DNA of 64,000 bases from positions 27,202,320 to 27,266,319 of the forward strand of contig CM055092.1 of the NCBI GenBank assembly GCA_029204225.1, given 5' to 3'. A model generated the notes under the pieces. The model was not told the DNA's origin, ran no database searches, and saw nothing but the letters and a program-made list of their open reading frames with translations. Both the position numbers and the translations under genes were made by a program. This stretch comes from Diphasiastrum complanatum (taxonomy: Eukaryota; Streptophyta; Lycopodiopsida; Lycopodiales; Lycopodiaceae). Position 1 is the first letter of the stretch, and every line of letters begins with the position of its first letter. Below, piece by piece: positions 44,700-57,342 of this stretch.

Positions 44700-46523
44700 C
44701 CTCACCCCCTGCTCCCCAACGAAATGTGGCTAGAGATGCTCTAAGGATTCTTACATGGTTTACCATGCTTTCACATGAGTCACGAGATGTGAGGAGTGCT
44801 CAGGAAAACCGGCAAACTGTAGGAATGACATCGACAAGTTTTCTCAAAAATCAATCTCATAAAATTTTTGATAATTTTTTATACAAGCATATTTTATGGG
44901 TAAAAGTCTTTAAGATTTTGAGAAGTTCCATACAATGTAAGTTTTTTTGAGTATAACTTCAAAAAGGTTTCCCGAGCACTAGATGTTTGTGTACCAATAT
45001 CCAAATATTTATTATATATAAAGAGACTTCCTAACTAACTACTCAACAACGAGTCTTTGGTTCGGTTTGGTTGCATGAGAAAGAATCCTACAGCCCAATT
45101 CCCGATGCCACGGATGGGTCCTCACTTATAGAAAGATGGATCATGTGGGCGGTGAGCGTTGCAATCACCGTCGCACCATTCAGCTGTCGCACCATTCAGC
45201 TATGGCAATAGCATCACGGCAGTTGCAGGACCAATGCAGGTCGTAATAGGTACGATCTGGATTCTGTATGATCTGATGATTTCTGATCCCCATTAAAGGA
45301 AAAATTTCCTGCTACATAGTACAGATCATCAATAAAACGTTGGGACCCAGAAAGTTAGAAACCTCTCTTGAGTTATCCTAAGAAAAGAACCTGCATTTAT
45401 TAGAACTTCAGAGTCTTTTTTTAGACTTTTACTTATAAAATGGTATATGCTATTGTATAAAAAATCGTGATACATTTTATGATGCGGATTTTTGAAAAAA
45501 AACTTGCTGATTTCATTCTTGTTGCCGATTTTCTGAGCACTGCGTCGAAGGGTACACTATCGGAAGGTGATGATGAAGCGCGTCGGCATAAGCAACCCAA
45601 TTAACCAACGGTTGGATGAAGGTAGTCGGTGCCTTTGTGTAACAGGCTGGTAATAAGTAATTCCTCATCAATCAAAGTTGCAGTGGGAACCGGGTGGTCG
45701 ACAGTGGACACTCGAAATAAATAACTTAAAAGCCCACCAGTGCTCGCGAAAAATCACAAATACAAACCGCCCAATTATTACAATTCATTTTTTTTATAGT
45801 TTATAGATTTTTTATATGACTTAATATGAGCTGGATTTTTATATGACTTAATATCAGATAGTTTTACTTATATAATATAAATCCTAGGTTTTAAGATTAT
45901 ATTATACTTATATAATATAAATCTTAGGTATTAAGGTTTTATTTTAACCTTTTATCTGTTCATAATAAATTTTTGATTTATGTTGTAGGTCACTTTTTAT
46001 CATTTCGTTGTCAGCTTTTGCTTAACGCTAGTAGCTACCTGTTTCTTCCTCAATCCTTGCTCAGCAAATGCCAAAACCTCTCACCTGGCCATCGTCCCTG
46101 GAGGCTGGGCCATTGGTTGCCTTGCAGAGCTGTAAAATGTATGTGGGCTGCATGTGAGTTGACTGCACAGTCTTCCCAAAGTCCACATTTTGCATGTCGA
46201 ATTGATGAGCTCTACTGTCTTGTTTCTTCTCCTCTGAAGCAGGAAAGGATTAAACCTCCGGTCTTGGGAGGGTGATATCATGTATGAGGTGAGGCTGTCA
46301 AGCTTGGCAAAGCTTCCTTATTGGTTGGTGTTATAATCATTGCAAATCTTTTGATGGTCTGGAAATGCTGATCAATTGGAGGTGGGAAGAAATACTCTCA
46401 AGGAGTTTTTTCTGTTTCTGTTTGAGGATGGATTGAGCTTTGCAGAAACTGGATCCTGCATGAAATTGGGAGCTTTGGGTGGAGCCTAAAAAAGGCAAGG
46501 CGCAAGCAGTGGATTCAAACCAG
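44700..46523. other. Upstream region of the oligopeptide transporter
   Basis: AT-rich, with a 16-bp tandem 'gtcgcaccattcagct' at about 45170-45203 and a duplicated 'acttatataatataaatc' at about 45864 and 45907. No gene frame is convincing. It should contain the promoter and 5' UTR. I could not place a TATA box or transcription start with confidence. Confidence 0.4.
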
Positions 46524-49500
46524 ATGGGCCAAGTGCAGGATTCTACCAGAGATGATCACTCCAAGGAGGGCACCCATGAAAGCTTGGAGCTAACCACTCC
46601 TGCAGTGGATCAGAACTCGGAAGAGCAATCACCCATTGAGCAAGTGGCTCTCACAGTCAGTACAGCAGATGATCCCAGCATGCCAGTTTGGACATTTAGA
46701 ATGTGGACTCTTGGCCTGACATCATGTGTTCTCCTCTCTTTCATCAATCAATTTTTTTCCTATCGAACCGCACCCCTTATTGTAACGCCCATCTCTGTGC
46801 AAATAGTAGCTCTCCCACTGGGAAGATTCATGGCTGCTGTCCTTCCCAGCAAGAAGGTCCAAGTTCCTTTTACCCATTTCTCATTTTCCCTCAACCCTGG
46901 TCCATTTAACATAAAGGAGCATGTTCTCATCACTATATTTGCTAACGCTGGGAGTGCCTTTGGAAACGGAGGGGCTTACGCAGTTGGGATTGTCAATATA
47001 ACCAAAGCCTTTTACAAGAGACAGATGGATTTTACTGCGGGGCTTCTAGTTGTGCTTACAACTCAGGTATGTATGTAGCTCAGGAGGAGTCCTTAATTTG
47101 TGCTTCGTGATCGCCTTCATGCGAGAGTTTCTCACGCCTTCATGCGAGAGTTTCTCATGCCTGATGCTTTTGAAAACAACTTCAGCCAAGTTTGGGTTTT
47201 TTTTTCCGTTTACAGATTTGGGTTTTTGATTTGAATCATTTTTTGCCAATTCTGACTCACAAAACAGGCATCCAGAGACCAAGCATTCAGTGTTTTGAAC
47301 GATTCATGATATGTCAAGGCCAAATAAGTATAGAATTTTCGGTCAACCCAAGATCATCAATAGAAGATGCCATGTATTCATATAAGCAATTTCTAAATGC
47401 CTTTATTACTCTAGTGTTCCTACGTTATTTGGAGCTAACGGGGATCTTCTGCGTAGTTGCGTTGGCGTCCATAGAAAAGGAACTCATCCTACTAGCTGGG
47501 GATGTTTCTCCTACACTGGATGATCACAGGCTCATCCCTTAACTCAGGCTAGCTGGGGATGGTCCTTCTAGACTGGAAGATCACAGGCTCATCCCTTAAC
47601 TCAGGCTAGCTGGGGATGGTCCTTCTAGACTGGAGGATCACAGGCTCATCCCTTAATCAGGCATTACTGAATAGAATGTTTTGACTACCAAGCACTTCTT
47701 TAGATAGCATCAGCTCCTCCATATTCATTGGAGTGGTTATGGTATCAATGACCCCATTGCATGTTATGTCACCCAACGAGGTTAGCTCAACTGGTTATCT
47801 TGGCATCCAAAGTTTCTTTCGTCCCAGGTTAGAGCCTCCCCTTGGAAAACCAAAAAACATTGCATGTTGTGTCTAGTAATTCTATAACTATTTCTAGTCT
47901 TTGATTTAAGTTATATTTTTTTACCTTAACCCAAGGTCAAGTTCCTACAGTTCCTACTAACTCTTGGTCTCTTCAGCTAATTAACCATTGATAGCCGTAT
48001 GCAAACTGTCCATAGTTAAGAATTGTATTTATTACGAACTACCAGAATCAAACAGACAAGAAACGTTTTGCTTCAACATTTTTGTGCATTTATGTGGTGC
48101 AAGTCTTTAAGTAGAAGTGTGCTAGACGTTGAAAATAGAGATCTTTGGAGGTAAGAGACTGAGGTGAGGAATCGACTGAGCAGGTTTTAGGATATGGTTG
48201 GGCTGGACTTCTACGCAAGTACCTCGTCGAGCCAGCGCATATGTGGTGGCCTGGAAACTTGGTGCAAGTTTCGCTTTTTAGGTGGATACCTTTCTCATTA
48301 TTTGGCCCTACATTGTCAAGGAATCTGTAGTGTACTTGATGTTTGTCATGGTAACTGTTGAAAGATCAGATTCATAGTACGAGAGCACACTAATCATCAG
48401 GACATTAGACTCCTTCCCAACTGTAGAGCGCAATGATCAATCTAGGATCCACGGTGGGGAGGTGAGTCTAATGTCCTGATCACTAGTGTTGCTCAGTCAA
48501 GTCTTACATTAGGTTCTGGGAGGCCCTTGTATCGGAGGGTTTGTAGTGGCTATATTTAACTCCGAGGACTTGACAGTTGACCAAAGTATTTTTATGTGTG
48601 TCACTTTTTGGCAGGACACTGCATGAGGAAGAGAAAACGAAGGGCTTATCCAGGATCAAATTCTTCACAATCATGATGATTGTGAGCTTTTCTTATTATG
48701 TGATACCTGGATATTTCTTTTTGATGATAACATCGATGTCATGGGTATGCTGGGCTTGGCCCCTTTCTGTGACTGCCCAGCAATTAGGTTCTGGTCAGAA
48801 GGGCCTTGGTCTTGGTGCCTTCAGCATCGATTGGGCAACTACAGCTTCCTACCTTTTGAGTCCACTTGTTGCACCATGGTTTGCAATTGTGAATGTAATG
48901 GTGGGCTATGCGCTTGTCATGTACATTTTCACACCAGCCACATATTGGACCGACATTTACCATGCCAAAACTTTTCCAATATTTTCAAGCAATCTCTTCA
49001 CAACAAGTGGGCAGCTGTATGATATAACTGCTGTAGTGAACAAGAATTTTGAACTGGATTTGGAGGCTTACAAACGGAACGGGCCAATACATCTGAGCAC
49101 TTTTTTTGCAATTACATATGGGTTTGGCTTTGCTGCTGTTGCTGCAACTCTGACACATGTTGCTGCTTTCCATGGAAAGTGAGTTTGGTACAATTCTTTT
49201 GCAAATGTAGCAAAAGAAGAAATAGGAGGTGTTCTTTTCTGAATTCTTTATATGAATGTGAAACATCCAGTTGATAATATTTTTGCCCTTTTTTCCAGAG
49301 AGATATGGCAACGTTATAAGGCATCCTTGAAAGAAAGGCCTGATGTACATACCCGCTTAATGCGTAGCTATCCCGAAATCCCTCAATGGTGGTTCTTTGT
49401 ACTGTTGGTCGTGACCATAGGCATAACAGTTGCAGTCTGCGAAGGTTACAAGCATCAGTTACAGTTACCATGGTGGGGCGTCTTACTCGCTTGTGCACTT

Positions 49501-50684
49501 GCATCATTCTTCACACTACCTATAGGTGTCATAACAGCCACAACAAATCAGGTGTAGTATAAGTGTATGTCTTTATTATATACTCTTTATCTTGTAGACT
49601 CAGAATGTGATTGCTCAGTCCACCTATTTATGTGATCTCTATGATCTAGATTTGTTTTCAAATGGGTACAAGTTTTGACCTGATAAACCTGATCAAAGTG
49701 CTAAAGACATTACATTTACGTGTTTTTGAGCAGACGCCAGGCTTGAACATCATAACTGAATACATTATGGGGTATATGCTTCCTGGAAAGCCAATAGCAA
49801 ACGTCTGCTTCAAAACCTATGGCTATATGAGCATGAGCCAGGCGATTGCTTTTTTGCAAGATTTCAAGCTAGGTCACTACATGAAGGTCCCTCCACGCCC
49901 CATGTTCACAGTGCAGGTGCTTTCTCAACATGGTTCTTCAAATATTTTACACCTCTCTATTATGCCATGAATTAAGTACTTAATACACTCAAGATGACAC
50001 CTCTCTCATTTGCAATGCGTCAGATACTTAATACTCAAATCGAGGATCATCATTTTGTGGGTTTTGTAGGTTGTGGGCACCATTGTTGCAGGGACTGTGA
50101 ACATGGGTGTTGCATGGTGGTTACTTACCACCATAAAAAACATTTGTGACAAAACCCAGCTTCCACCAGGTAGTCCATGGACATGCCCCAGTGACAGAGT
50201 ATTTTTTGACGCCTCGGTCATATGGGGGCTAGTAGGTCCCAAGAGAATTTTTGGCTCCCTGGGTGAATATTCAAAGCTGAGCTGGTTCTTCTTGGGTGGA
50301 GCACTCGGACCAATTCTTGTTTGGATTATCTCTAGAATATTTCCGAAAGTGTCCTGGCTTCCCCTCATTAACTTGCCAGTTCTCCTTGGAGCTTCTGCAA
50401 ATCTACTTCCTGCCACAGCTGTGAATTATCAATCTTGGATCATTGTGGGAACTATATTCAATTACTTTGTGTTTCGATACCACAAGAATTGGTGGCGACG
50501 TTACAATTATGTACTTTCTGCTGCATTGGATGCTGGGTTGGCATTCATGGCAGTTTTCCTGTATTTTACTCTTGGTCTAGACAACAAATCTGTAACGTGG
50601 TGGGGAAATAACGTGGATAATTGCCCTCTTGCAGCATGCCCAACTGCACCTGGAATCAAGGTAGATGGTTGCCCTGTCTTTTGA
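46524..50684 (+). CDS. OPT: Oligopeptide transporter of the OPT family, six exons, 751 aa
   Basis: A proton-coupled membrane carrier family that imports small peptides, glutathione or metal chelates. Exons: 46524-47066, 48184-48281, 48615-49178, 49299-49551, 49734-49916, 50070-50684. All junctions are GT-AG and keep one frame of 752 codons including TGA. The N-terminus is hydrophilic and acidic, then [22 protein letters not shown] and the NPG motif [15 protein letters not shown] (about residues 121-135). The KVPPR motif lies at 537-541 (usually KIPPR). Many hydrophobic spans follow, and the tail is DGCPVF. The length fits plant OPTs (about 730-760). An in-frame TGA at 46461 excludes extension within exon 1, and ATG 46524 is the first ATG in frame. 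No disabling change is seen. Substrate and subclade are not decidable here. Confidence 0.95.
47492..47660. repeat. 57-bp unit in three tandem copies within OPT intron 1
   Basis: Units start at 47492, 47549 and 47606, each with 'ctagctggggatg', 'gatcacaggctcatccctta' and 'atcaggc' or 'actcaggc'. Copies 2 and 3 differ at only one or two bases over most of their length. Copy 1 is more diverged. Confidence 0.9.
47776..47845 (+). mobile_element. tRNA-derived SINE head-like sequence in OPT intron 1
   Basis: It has an A-box-like GTTAGCTCAACTGG at about 47781-47794 and a B-box-like GGTTAGAGCC at 47828-47837 (consensus GGTTCGAnnCC) at tRNA-like spacing. It does not fold as an intact tRNA and has no clear tail boundary. 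Confidence 0.5.
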
Positions 50685-51489
50685 TTTGCACACAGAAATT
50701 TGGATCAACTGTATAGAAAATGATGGTACTAAACAGCATCGACTTCATATTTATGAAGCTGAGATAATGGCTGTGATTGATTTTGAGTAGGCAATCATGA
50801 GCATAGCAGCAACCAAACAGGGTTCCAACCACATTTCAAACCCATTCCAGACCCTTATTTTCAGATATTTTCTCTAAATCATTAACATTTTGAAGTTTGA
50901 GGTCAAGTGCTTCAAACAAATAGCCCAAAACAACTCATTGCAGCTTGCATAGTCTCAAGCATGCTATTCTGAAAATTACCAATAGATAATTTTCTAAGCT
51001 CTCCTTCAAACTTGCTCGGAATGATTGCATTACTGGTCATGCTCACATTCAGTCCCTCAAAGCTATAGTGATTTATTATTGTTTACATCAAAATACGATA
51101 GTCAAAAGTATTTTTCATGTGCCTTTGGACATATTTTTTCAAATCATGTTGTAAATTTGCATATTCAAGTACTTCAAAAAATGTGAAAAAATTTCATATG
51201 TTTGTAGTTTCAAAATTTTCATTTGTTTGGTTGCTTCCTTGATATCATGTATTGGCATTCTGGACAACTATGTAGTAGATGAAGTGTGCTAGCTAATCAA
51301 GATTGGAAAGCATGGTATTGGCTTGGGGGTTATAAGGATCTATCCACCTTTATTGATAAAAAGGGAGTTCCTCTTATGTAATGGAAAATTGTCTTTCTAG
51401 TGACCGTTATTGTTGGTAAGGGCCATCCAAGAAGTTACAGCAAGCCTGCATTGGTTGGGTACAGATATAACTTCAAATATTGCATGAAC

Positions 51490-51492
<3 letters not shown>
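50685..51492. other. OPT downstream region
   Basis: AT-rich 3' flank. No gene frame and no unambiguous polyadenylation signal that I can place. Confidence 0.4.

Positions 51493-51557
<65 letters not shown>
51493..51557. repeat. (GA)n microsatellite, about 65 bp
   Basis: Uninterrupted GA run. Confidence 0.95.
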
Positions 51558-51559
<2 letters not shown>

Positions 51560-53628
51560 TTTAAAAGACCATTCCCATACATACGAGTTTAGTTAAAAAG
51601 CCGTGCTTACTCCAATGATTGTAAGCTATGCCATAAAAAGTGTTCATGCATCATTTTATGAGAAAAATTGATTTACTAATTCAATCAAAATTCCTTATTT
51701 GCTATAGGGCCCAATAACTTAATGTAAATTTTTTTGTTGTTGATTATTACAACTTGTTGGGCAAGTCCGTTGTGGAATGGATTAGTATTTATGCAAATAA
51801 TTTTCACATCATTCTCTATGATACACTAATTTGTCAAATCTTTAGAAATTTTATTGTTATGGACTTTCATTGCTTTTTAAATAGCTCTAGTTTTTGAAGT
51901 GACTTTCCACCCTATAATGTATATGCATGTTAGTTCAAATTTTTTACGAAAACTCTTGCACTCTTTTAAGTATCATCTAGAGAGTAAGTGGAATGAGCCA
52001 TCTAAAGAGACTGGGCCCAACAGGAATTTAGCCTTAAGAGTGAAGGCGGTTTTTTTTTTAGACTCTTCAAAGTGTCTTAAAATAAGGTCTACTAGTTAAA
52101 TTGGGCCTAAAGTAATCTTAATGAGGGCTAGGAAGGCCTAATTAGATTTCAAGATAGTTGTGTTTAGCTAAGACATGGGCTTGTTTATAAATGCAATTAA
52201 GAGAACATGGAGCTCCGTCTCCTCTTCCTAATTTGTGAATGTGAGTCCCTCAGCCTAAAAATCAGTGTGCAATATTTCAGCATTATAGTGACCTTCTTTG
52301 CGTGAATGGTTGTGATTACACAATCTAAAAAGAATTAATCTGGAAGTCTTCAAATGTAGTGTGTACAGCCTCCACTATTGTAACAGTCCACCTCACATCT
52401 TTTGACAATGCCCATGGAGCGAGTATCAATGAGTGAGCGTGATGATCGCCTAGTGAACATCTGACTAGATCTTGTTGCACCTGTAGAGCAAAACCACCCA
52501 ACCAACATGAAAGGGCTAGTCAATACCCTAACCACTTCACCCCCATGCCATGGTGAATGAATGCAAGAGAGAAGGGGCTCCAGGCTTCAAGGATCAGAAA
52601 ATCCAATAGGTAGATGGGCGAGTTTCCACTAGTGTAAATTCTCTCCCATGAGGAGAGAATATTCCTCTTAGGATCCCCATGCAACCTGGAATACCAATTG
52701 ACCTCCTATTTTTGCATTATAACAGTCACCATACAAGTGCTCCTATGTCCGATTATAGATTCGGGCCTTCATATGATTATTAATTACTTTATCGGCCAAG
52801 CCTGGAATGACAAGGCATCTAATAACCACATACACTGGAGTGACCGGCTATCCATGTCAGGAAGTATTCTGAATCCCACATACTGGACATGGACGTAACA
52901 TTCTTCTCCCCTTAATCAAGTTCTATCCTCGAAACGAGCAACTAGGGAAGATCCACATTTGTATGCTTTTAACTCTTTGTTGCAGTCTTCACCTCAAATG
53001 TGCTTTCCAATCCACACAAGCATGCATATACAATCCAAAACTCTCATACACATTGTGTGAGGACACTTGATTAAAAAAAACTAAGTAAAAACACTTGTTG
53101 CTCCCAAGTAGAGAGAGAAATTCAAAGGCTTGCTCTCAAGTAGAGAGAGAACATGAAATAGTTTCTAAGTGTTGGAGCTACTCTCTCACTCTCATCAAAA
53201 AACTAAGTGTCAATACAAGCTCTCTCACACTCTCATAGAGTGGCTCGAGATCCAAGAGAGGTGGAAACAAAGCTCAATGATTGGACCACTCTCAAGTCAC
53301 CTCTTACAATGATTGGACCATTTCGGTACACCTCTTGCTCCTATTGGTCCACATGGCAAAATAACATGATGAGGTGCAATTCTTACTCTCTCTACCATCA
53401 TGCCAAGTGTAAGCAACCTACACTAATTCAAGCTAATCTAGATCATAATTCGCCCAACTCACATATTTACAAGTGTACATGGAAGTGTGTGTAGCCTAGC
53501 ACCCCCAAAACTCAAGATTCTAGATAGATAACTTTTACAATTCTTCACACTTCTCCGTAATAGATATCTATCTATTTTTACATAGATTTTGAAATCAAGC
53601 CGAAAACTCATTTCAAATGTAAAGAAAC
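51558..53628. other. No supportable gene
   Basis: Short frames only. 53040-53470 has repeated 'gattggacc', 'cacctctt' and 'gagagaga' words similar in flavour, on the reverse strand, to the LTR region near 56800-57100. It may be an old LTR of that group. Confidence 0.35.
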
Positions 53629-54294
53629 TTACACAACTATAACTAGATTTGGATGATTTATATTGTGACCTACAATCAAAGAAGATTCATATGTAAAATC
53701 CATTAGAGATGGACGAGGAAAATCTAGTTGACCTTGAAAGGCAACAAATGTCTCTTTAGTAGACACACTTCGTCCATGCTCACAAATATTTGATAAAGCC
53801 CTTCTCAAACACTCTTCACCTATAAGAAGGCCTTCATCATCATTGTAATCAATGCCTGACACCAAGTCTTCAATTTCAAAATCTATTATATCAGAGAACT
53901 CAAAAATGGTGCCTAACAATAGACAAAGAACTTCATTCTCCCAGCCTCCCAGTAGTGAAAAGAATTACACAGATCTGCGGCAGTTATGTACACATTCTCG
54001 TTAATGTAATGTTTCGACAAATCAAAAAAAGATTTAGACTATACATCATAAGCCTCCTCCTCTAAAGAGGAATTGGATCCAGCAAAGCTTGTCCGAATCT
54101 ACATCGAGAAAATCATTATCCTTATCAGGGGTGTCGATCACGAAGCGACTGATATTTGTAGTGGAGGGTTCAAGAATGGAGGTGGAAGGATTCACAAATT
54201 TAGAGGTTGATGTCTCAACTTCTTTTGAGATCTGAACTGTAAAGAAAAACACAAAACCAGGCTGATAGTCAAGATATCTACGTTTTTTGCTCAC
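53629..54294 (-). pseudogene. Unassigned minus-strand coding-like frames
   Basis: Two frames look protein-like. 54294-54046 has PGFVFFFTVQISKEVET and an acidic VIDTPDKDNDFLDVDSD. 53919-53629 has FEFSDIIDFEIEDLVSG, LLIGEECLRRALSNIC and FQGQLDFPRPSLMDF. They could be exons or degraded retroelement sequence. I see no family motif and no matching splice sites. Confidence 0.25.
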
Positions 54295-54411
54295 ATATAC
54301 TACAAGATGTGAAATATTTGACCTGCTTAAAAAGATGAGTATACATCATGTCTATGAGAAAGATATATATGATGCCATCGATACTATTGACATGCCCTTT
54401 TTTTTTTAGAA

Positions 54412-54627
54412 TAGATGTTGGTATAAATTTTGATATAAGTGACATTGAGGATATGAAGAACATGAAGTTCTCAATCATTGATCCTGTCATTGAAGCAAAA
54501 TTACAACTCCTATAGTTTGAAATTGCTAAGGACTCAAGAAGAGAACTTTTTGTTCTTAGAAATTTCTTCTTGCAGTGCATGAAGGGAGACAAAGAGACCT
54601 TTGCACATAATTTTGGCTTGTCATACA
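54412..54627 (+). pseudogene. Candidate host exon a, with in-frame TAG
   Basis: Preceded by a T-run and AG, and followed by GTAAGT at about 54628. The frame reads IDVGINFDISDIEDMKNMKF, then a TAG and FEIAKDSRRELFVLRNFFLQ. The composition is typical of a soluble protein. The TAG and lack of family identity make this a possible pseudogene exon only. Confidence 0.3.
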
Positions 54628-54725
54628 AAGTAAGTCCTTTAAACTTCTTGCTTTTTGTTAATATTTTGTTATGCTACATCATTGGATGCTTTGAGTATGT
54701 TAGACTATTGCTTTGATTTTGTAGT

Positions 54726-54908
54726 AACCATTGGATCCTGAATGTAATCTCACTGGACAGAAATGTAGATAATATATTAAATATTTTTTGTATAAAGTTG
54801 AATTCGGCCAATAACATGCATAAGGACATTGATGATATATCATCAATCTGTAAATATTTCCCATTAGACAATGCCACAGTTGGAGAATGTAAAGTTGTGA
54901 CCCTGGAG
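54726..54908 (+). pseudogene. Candidate host exon b
   Basis: Follows TTTTGTAG and ends CTGGAG before GTAATT. The frame reads LDRNVDNILNIFC, then NSANNMHKDIDDISSICKYF and GECKVVTLE. Its phase does not fit exon a directly, so a missing exon, error or decay must be assumed. The L1 LTR starts 9 bp after the donor. Confidence 0.3.
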
Positions 54909-54917
54909 GTAATTATT

Positions 54918-55554
54918 TGTTGGATTTATCTCCTCTACTCTCCTAAATCCCATGTTAATCTAGTTCCATTCATTGCTGCATATTTACTTGCATTGTCGCA
55001 CAACTCAACTACTGAGAGAAGAGGCTGACATATCGGGTTTGTCTGACTTATCGAGAAGACCCAACTTGGCCAACACATTGGAGAAACCTTACTTATCCGA
55101 CATATTGGGGAAGTCCAACTTATCGAAGCTCCTCACGCTCACCTTCTATAATGTGCAATTAACTTGACAATGATAGTAGCCACGATCTTCTTCCTGACGA
55201 CACAACAACTCCACGTCATCTTTTACACACCCATCTGCACAAATGTGAATTGTATATAGATCATTGTAATCTATTCAGTAGTAAGAGAAAAAAAAACAAG
55301 ATAACAAGACAGGAATTGTAGGTGCTTTCATGCATCGATTATTTCTTCAAACGTACATCTAATCTGAATAAACTATTGTTTGGTTTTACGTTCAAATTCT
55401 TTGTCAGGATTGCATGCTTTCCACTTCCTGTTTGACTTTTTGATTGCTTTGTCTGATTGTGTACTTTTGGCTTCCGCAAGTGCAACTCTTTATTGTGTTT
55501 GCTTACTTAGTTATCAGTAGTGCATGCACCGAGGGAATTCATGCTTCCTAACCT
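54918..55554 (+). mobile_element. L1 LTR, copy 3
   Basis: Starts TGTTGGATTTATCTCC and matches the reverse of copy 1 to 'gtagtgcatgcaccgag', ending near CTTCCTAAC. No primer site follows, so it is a solo or truncated LTR. Length is shorter than copy 1 through internal gaps. Confidence 0.75.
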
Positions 55555-55679
55555 GCATTCACATTTCCCAGACATTATTTAATATTTCAAAATAATCAAT
55601 GGTTGATTTAATCAATGCCTCATTTTTTGACATATTGATTTAATTGAAGACTCCTCAGAAAAATGACTCATATAGTTGC

Positions 55680-56392
55680 GGTTTTCCTGCTCTACAAAAC
55701 ATCATTCATCTCAAGAAGTGATTCCATCCTCACTTTTCACGATGATTAGTTACTTGAGGTAAGCCTATCATTGGCTTCCAACATGACTCCACTTGATGTA
55801 GCCACGTAGCAATGACCTGATCCTCTCTTTCAACTTGTTTCAATGCATAAAGCACTGCTTTAAACAACAACAAATGTTTTCAAAATGAAATCACAAAGAT
55901 ATGAAACTACTCAATTCTCTTCTAGCACTTATACCAAGCAAATCAACATATAGAACAGTGAAATCTTGATCAACCTATTATCTATCCTCAATCTAATGAA
56001 TCTTGCCACTTCCTAAGATTGAAACACACTTAAATGAAGTTCAGTAACCTCACAATCTAGAGATCCAATCAATATTAGGGTTTTGACAAAATCACAAAGA
56101 TTGATTATTTCAAAATCTACATGCAATTGCCTAAAACTTGATATTCAATCTTGTAGCCACCACTTAGGATTTTGCAAATGCTCTAATAATCGACCATTTG
56201 AAGTAAGTAATGTGTGAAATCAGAATTGATAAAGAATATAACCCTAAATAGAGTTTTGATCTACAAAAGATCCAATCTACATATGCAAGAAACTCGATTT
56301 TAATGTAGAATCCAATCTAGCATGCTCTAGCATTGATATCTTCTCCAAATCATTGATAGATGTGGTTGCTTCCTTCATAACCTGAAACACAA
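55680..56392 (-). pseudogene. Copia 5' leader and gag start (element Cop-H)
   Basis: From 55712 to 56040 the sequence matches 62580-62870, the leader of Cop-G, in the same orientation. It includes a gag start MESLLEMND at about 55715. The gag is cut off about ten codons in. Primer site and LTR follow on the right. Confidence 0.7.
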
Positions 56393-56404
56393 GCTCTGAT
56401 ATCA
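56393..56404 (-). other. Primer-binding site, initiator-Met tRNA type
   Basis: Minus strand TGATATCAGAGC, one mismatch, abutting LTR sequence at 56405. Confidence 0.75.
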
Positions 56405-57342
56405 TGTGAAATATTTTAGACCAATTAAGATCTAAATTCATGAAAAAATCTTGGGTTAGAAAGACAACAACTCACCAATCTTGCCAATGTAGAAAAATTA
56501 GTATCTAGTCTAAGAATTGTGAGAAATTGGCAAAAATCTAGCTTGGTATTTTGTATGATAGAAGTTTGTAAGTGAATCTCACATGTGTGGAGGATGTTCC
56601 CACGTGTGGAGAATTGTAAAGTAAATAAAAAATGTTTGATATAGGGGTCTCATATAATTTCATAGTCAAGTATTTATTTGTAGGAAGTTGATAGGGTCAG
56701 ATTCGGCATAGATGGCAAATTATCCATTTCCACTTGTAATGCCACTATTGAGCCAAAATAGAGTAGGAGGCCAAACTCGTGCCAATTAGAGTGTAGACAA
56801 GTGTAATGCTTTTGTTTGATGAAGTTTAAGAGGTCCAATAGGATTTAGAGGTGGAACCATGAGTGGTCCAATAGAATTGGAGGTTTGCTCGAAAATGGTC
56901 CAATAGAATCTAGAGGTGCATGGATCAATGGTCCAATAGGATTAAGAGGTGGCAAAGTGTGGTCCAATCATAGTTAATCATAGTGGTAGCTCGTGGATCT
57001 ACTAGTATCATTGTACTCCTCATTTGGATCTAATTGATTTGGTGATTGTGTGGATTTTGAGTGTCATTGGATTTCTAGCTCTCTCTCTCTACCGGAGAGC
57101 TCATGATGGTTTTTCTCTCTCTATCCGAGGAGAGCATCTTGTTTTTACTTAGAATAATTTTTTAATACTTTCCACACGTGTGAGTGAGAGTTGGAAGTGA
57201 TTGAATGCATGTAGTGGTGTGTTTTTGCCATAGAATCAAAGATAGATTTTGAATCTCAATCTAGTCTTGATCTTGGTGCATCTCCACACCTTAGGAGATC
57301 ACAAGTACATGTTGTGGACAATCCACACGTGTGAAATCAACA
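56405..57342. mobile_element. Head-to-head copia LTRs
   Basis: The left end serves a minus-strand primer site and the right end a plus-strand one, so two oppositely oriented LTRs must share this stretch. The left part matches the Cop-G LTR near 'gccaatgtagaaaaat'. Repeated 'ggtccaatag' units lie at 56830-56970. The border between the two is not resolved. Confidence 0.6.

Noticed and set aside
46479-46523. OPT start at the upstream GTG codon
   Set aside because: Plant nuclear genes start at ATG. An in-frame TGA lies 18 bp upstream and the first in-frame ATG is at 46524, which gives a normal N-terminus.
47771-47845. Functional tRNA gene
   Set aside because: A and B boxes are present, but acceptor and anticodon stems do not pair.
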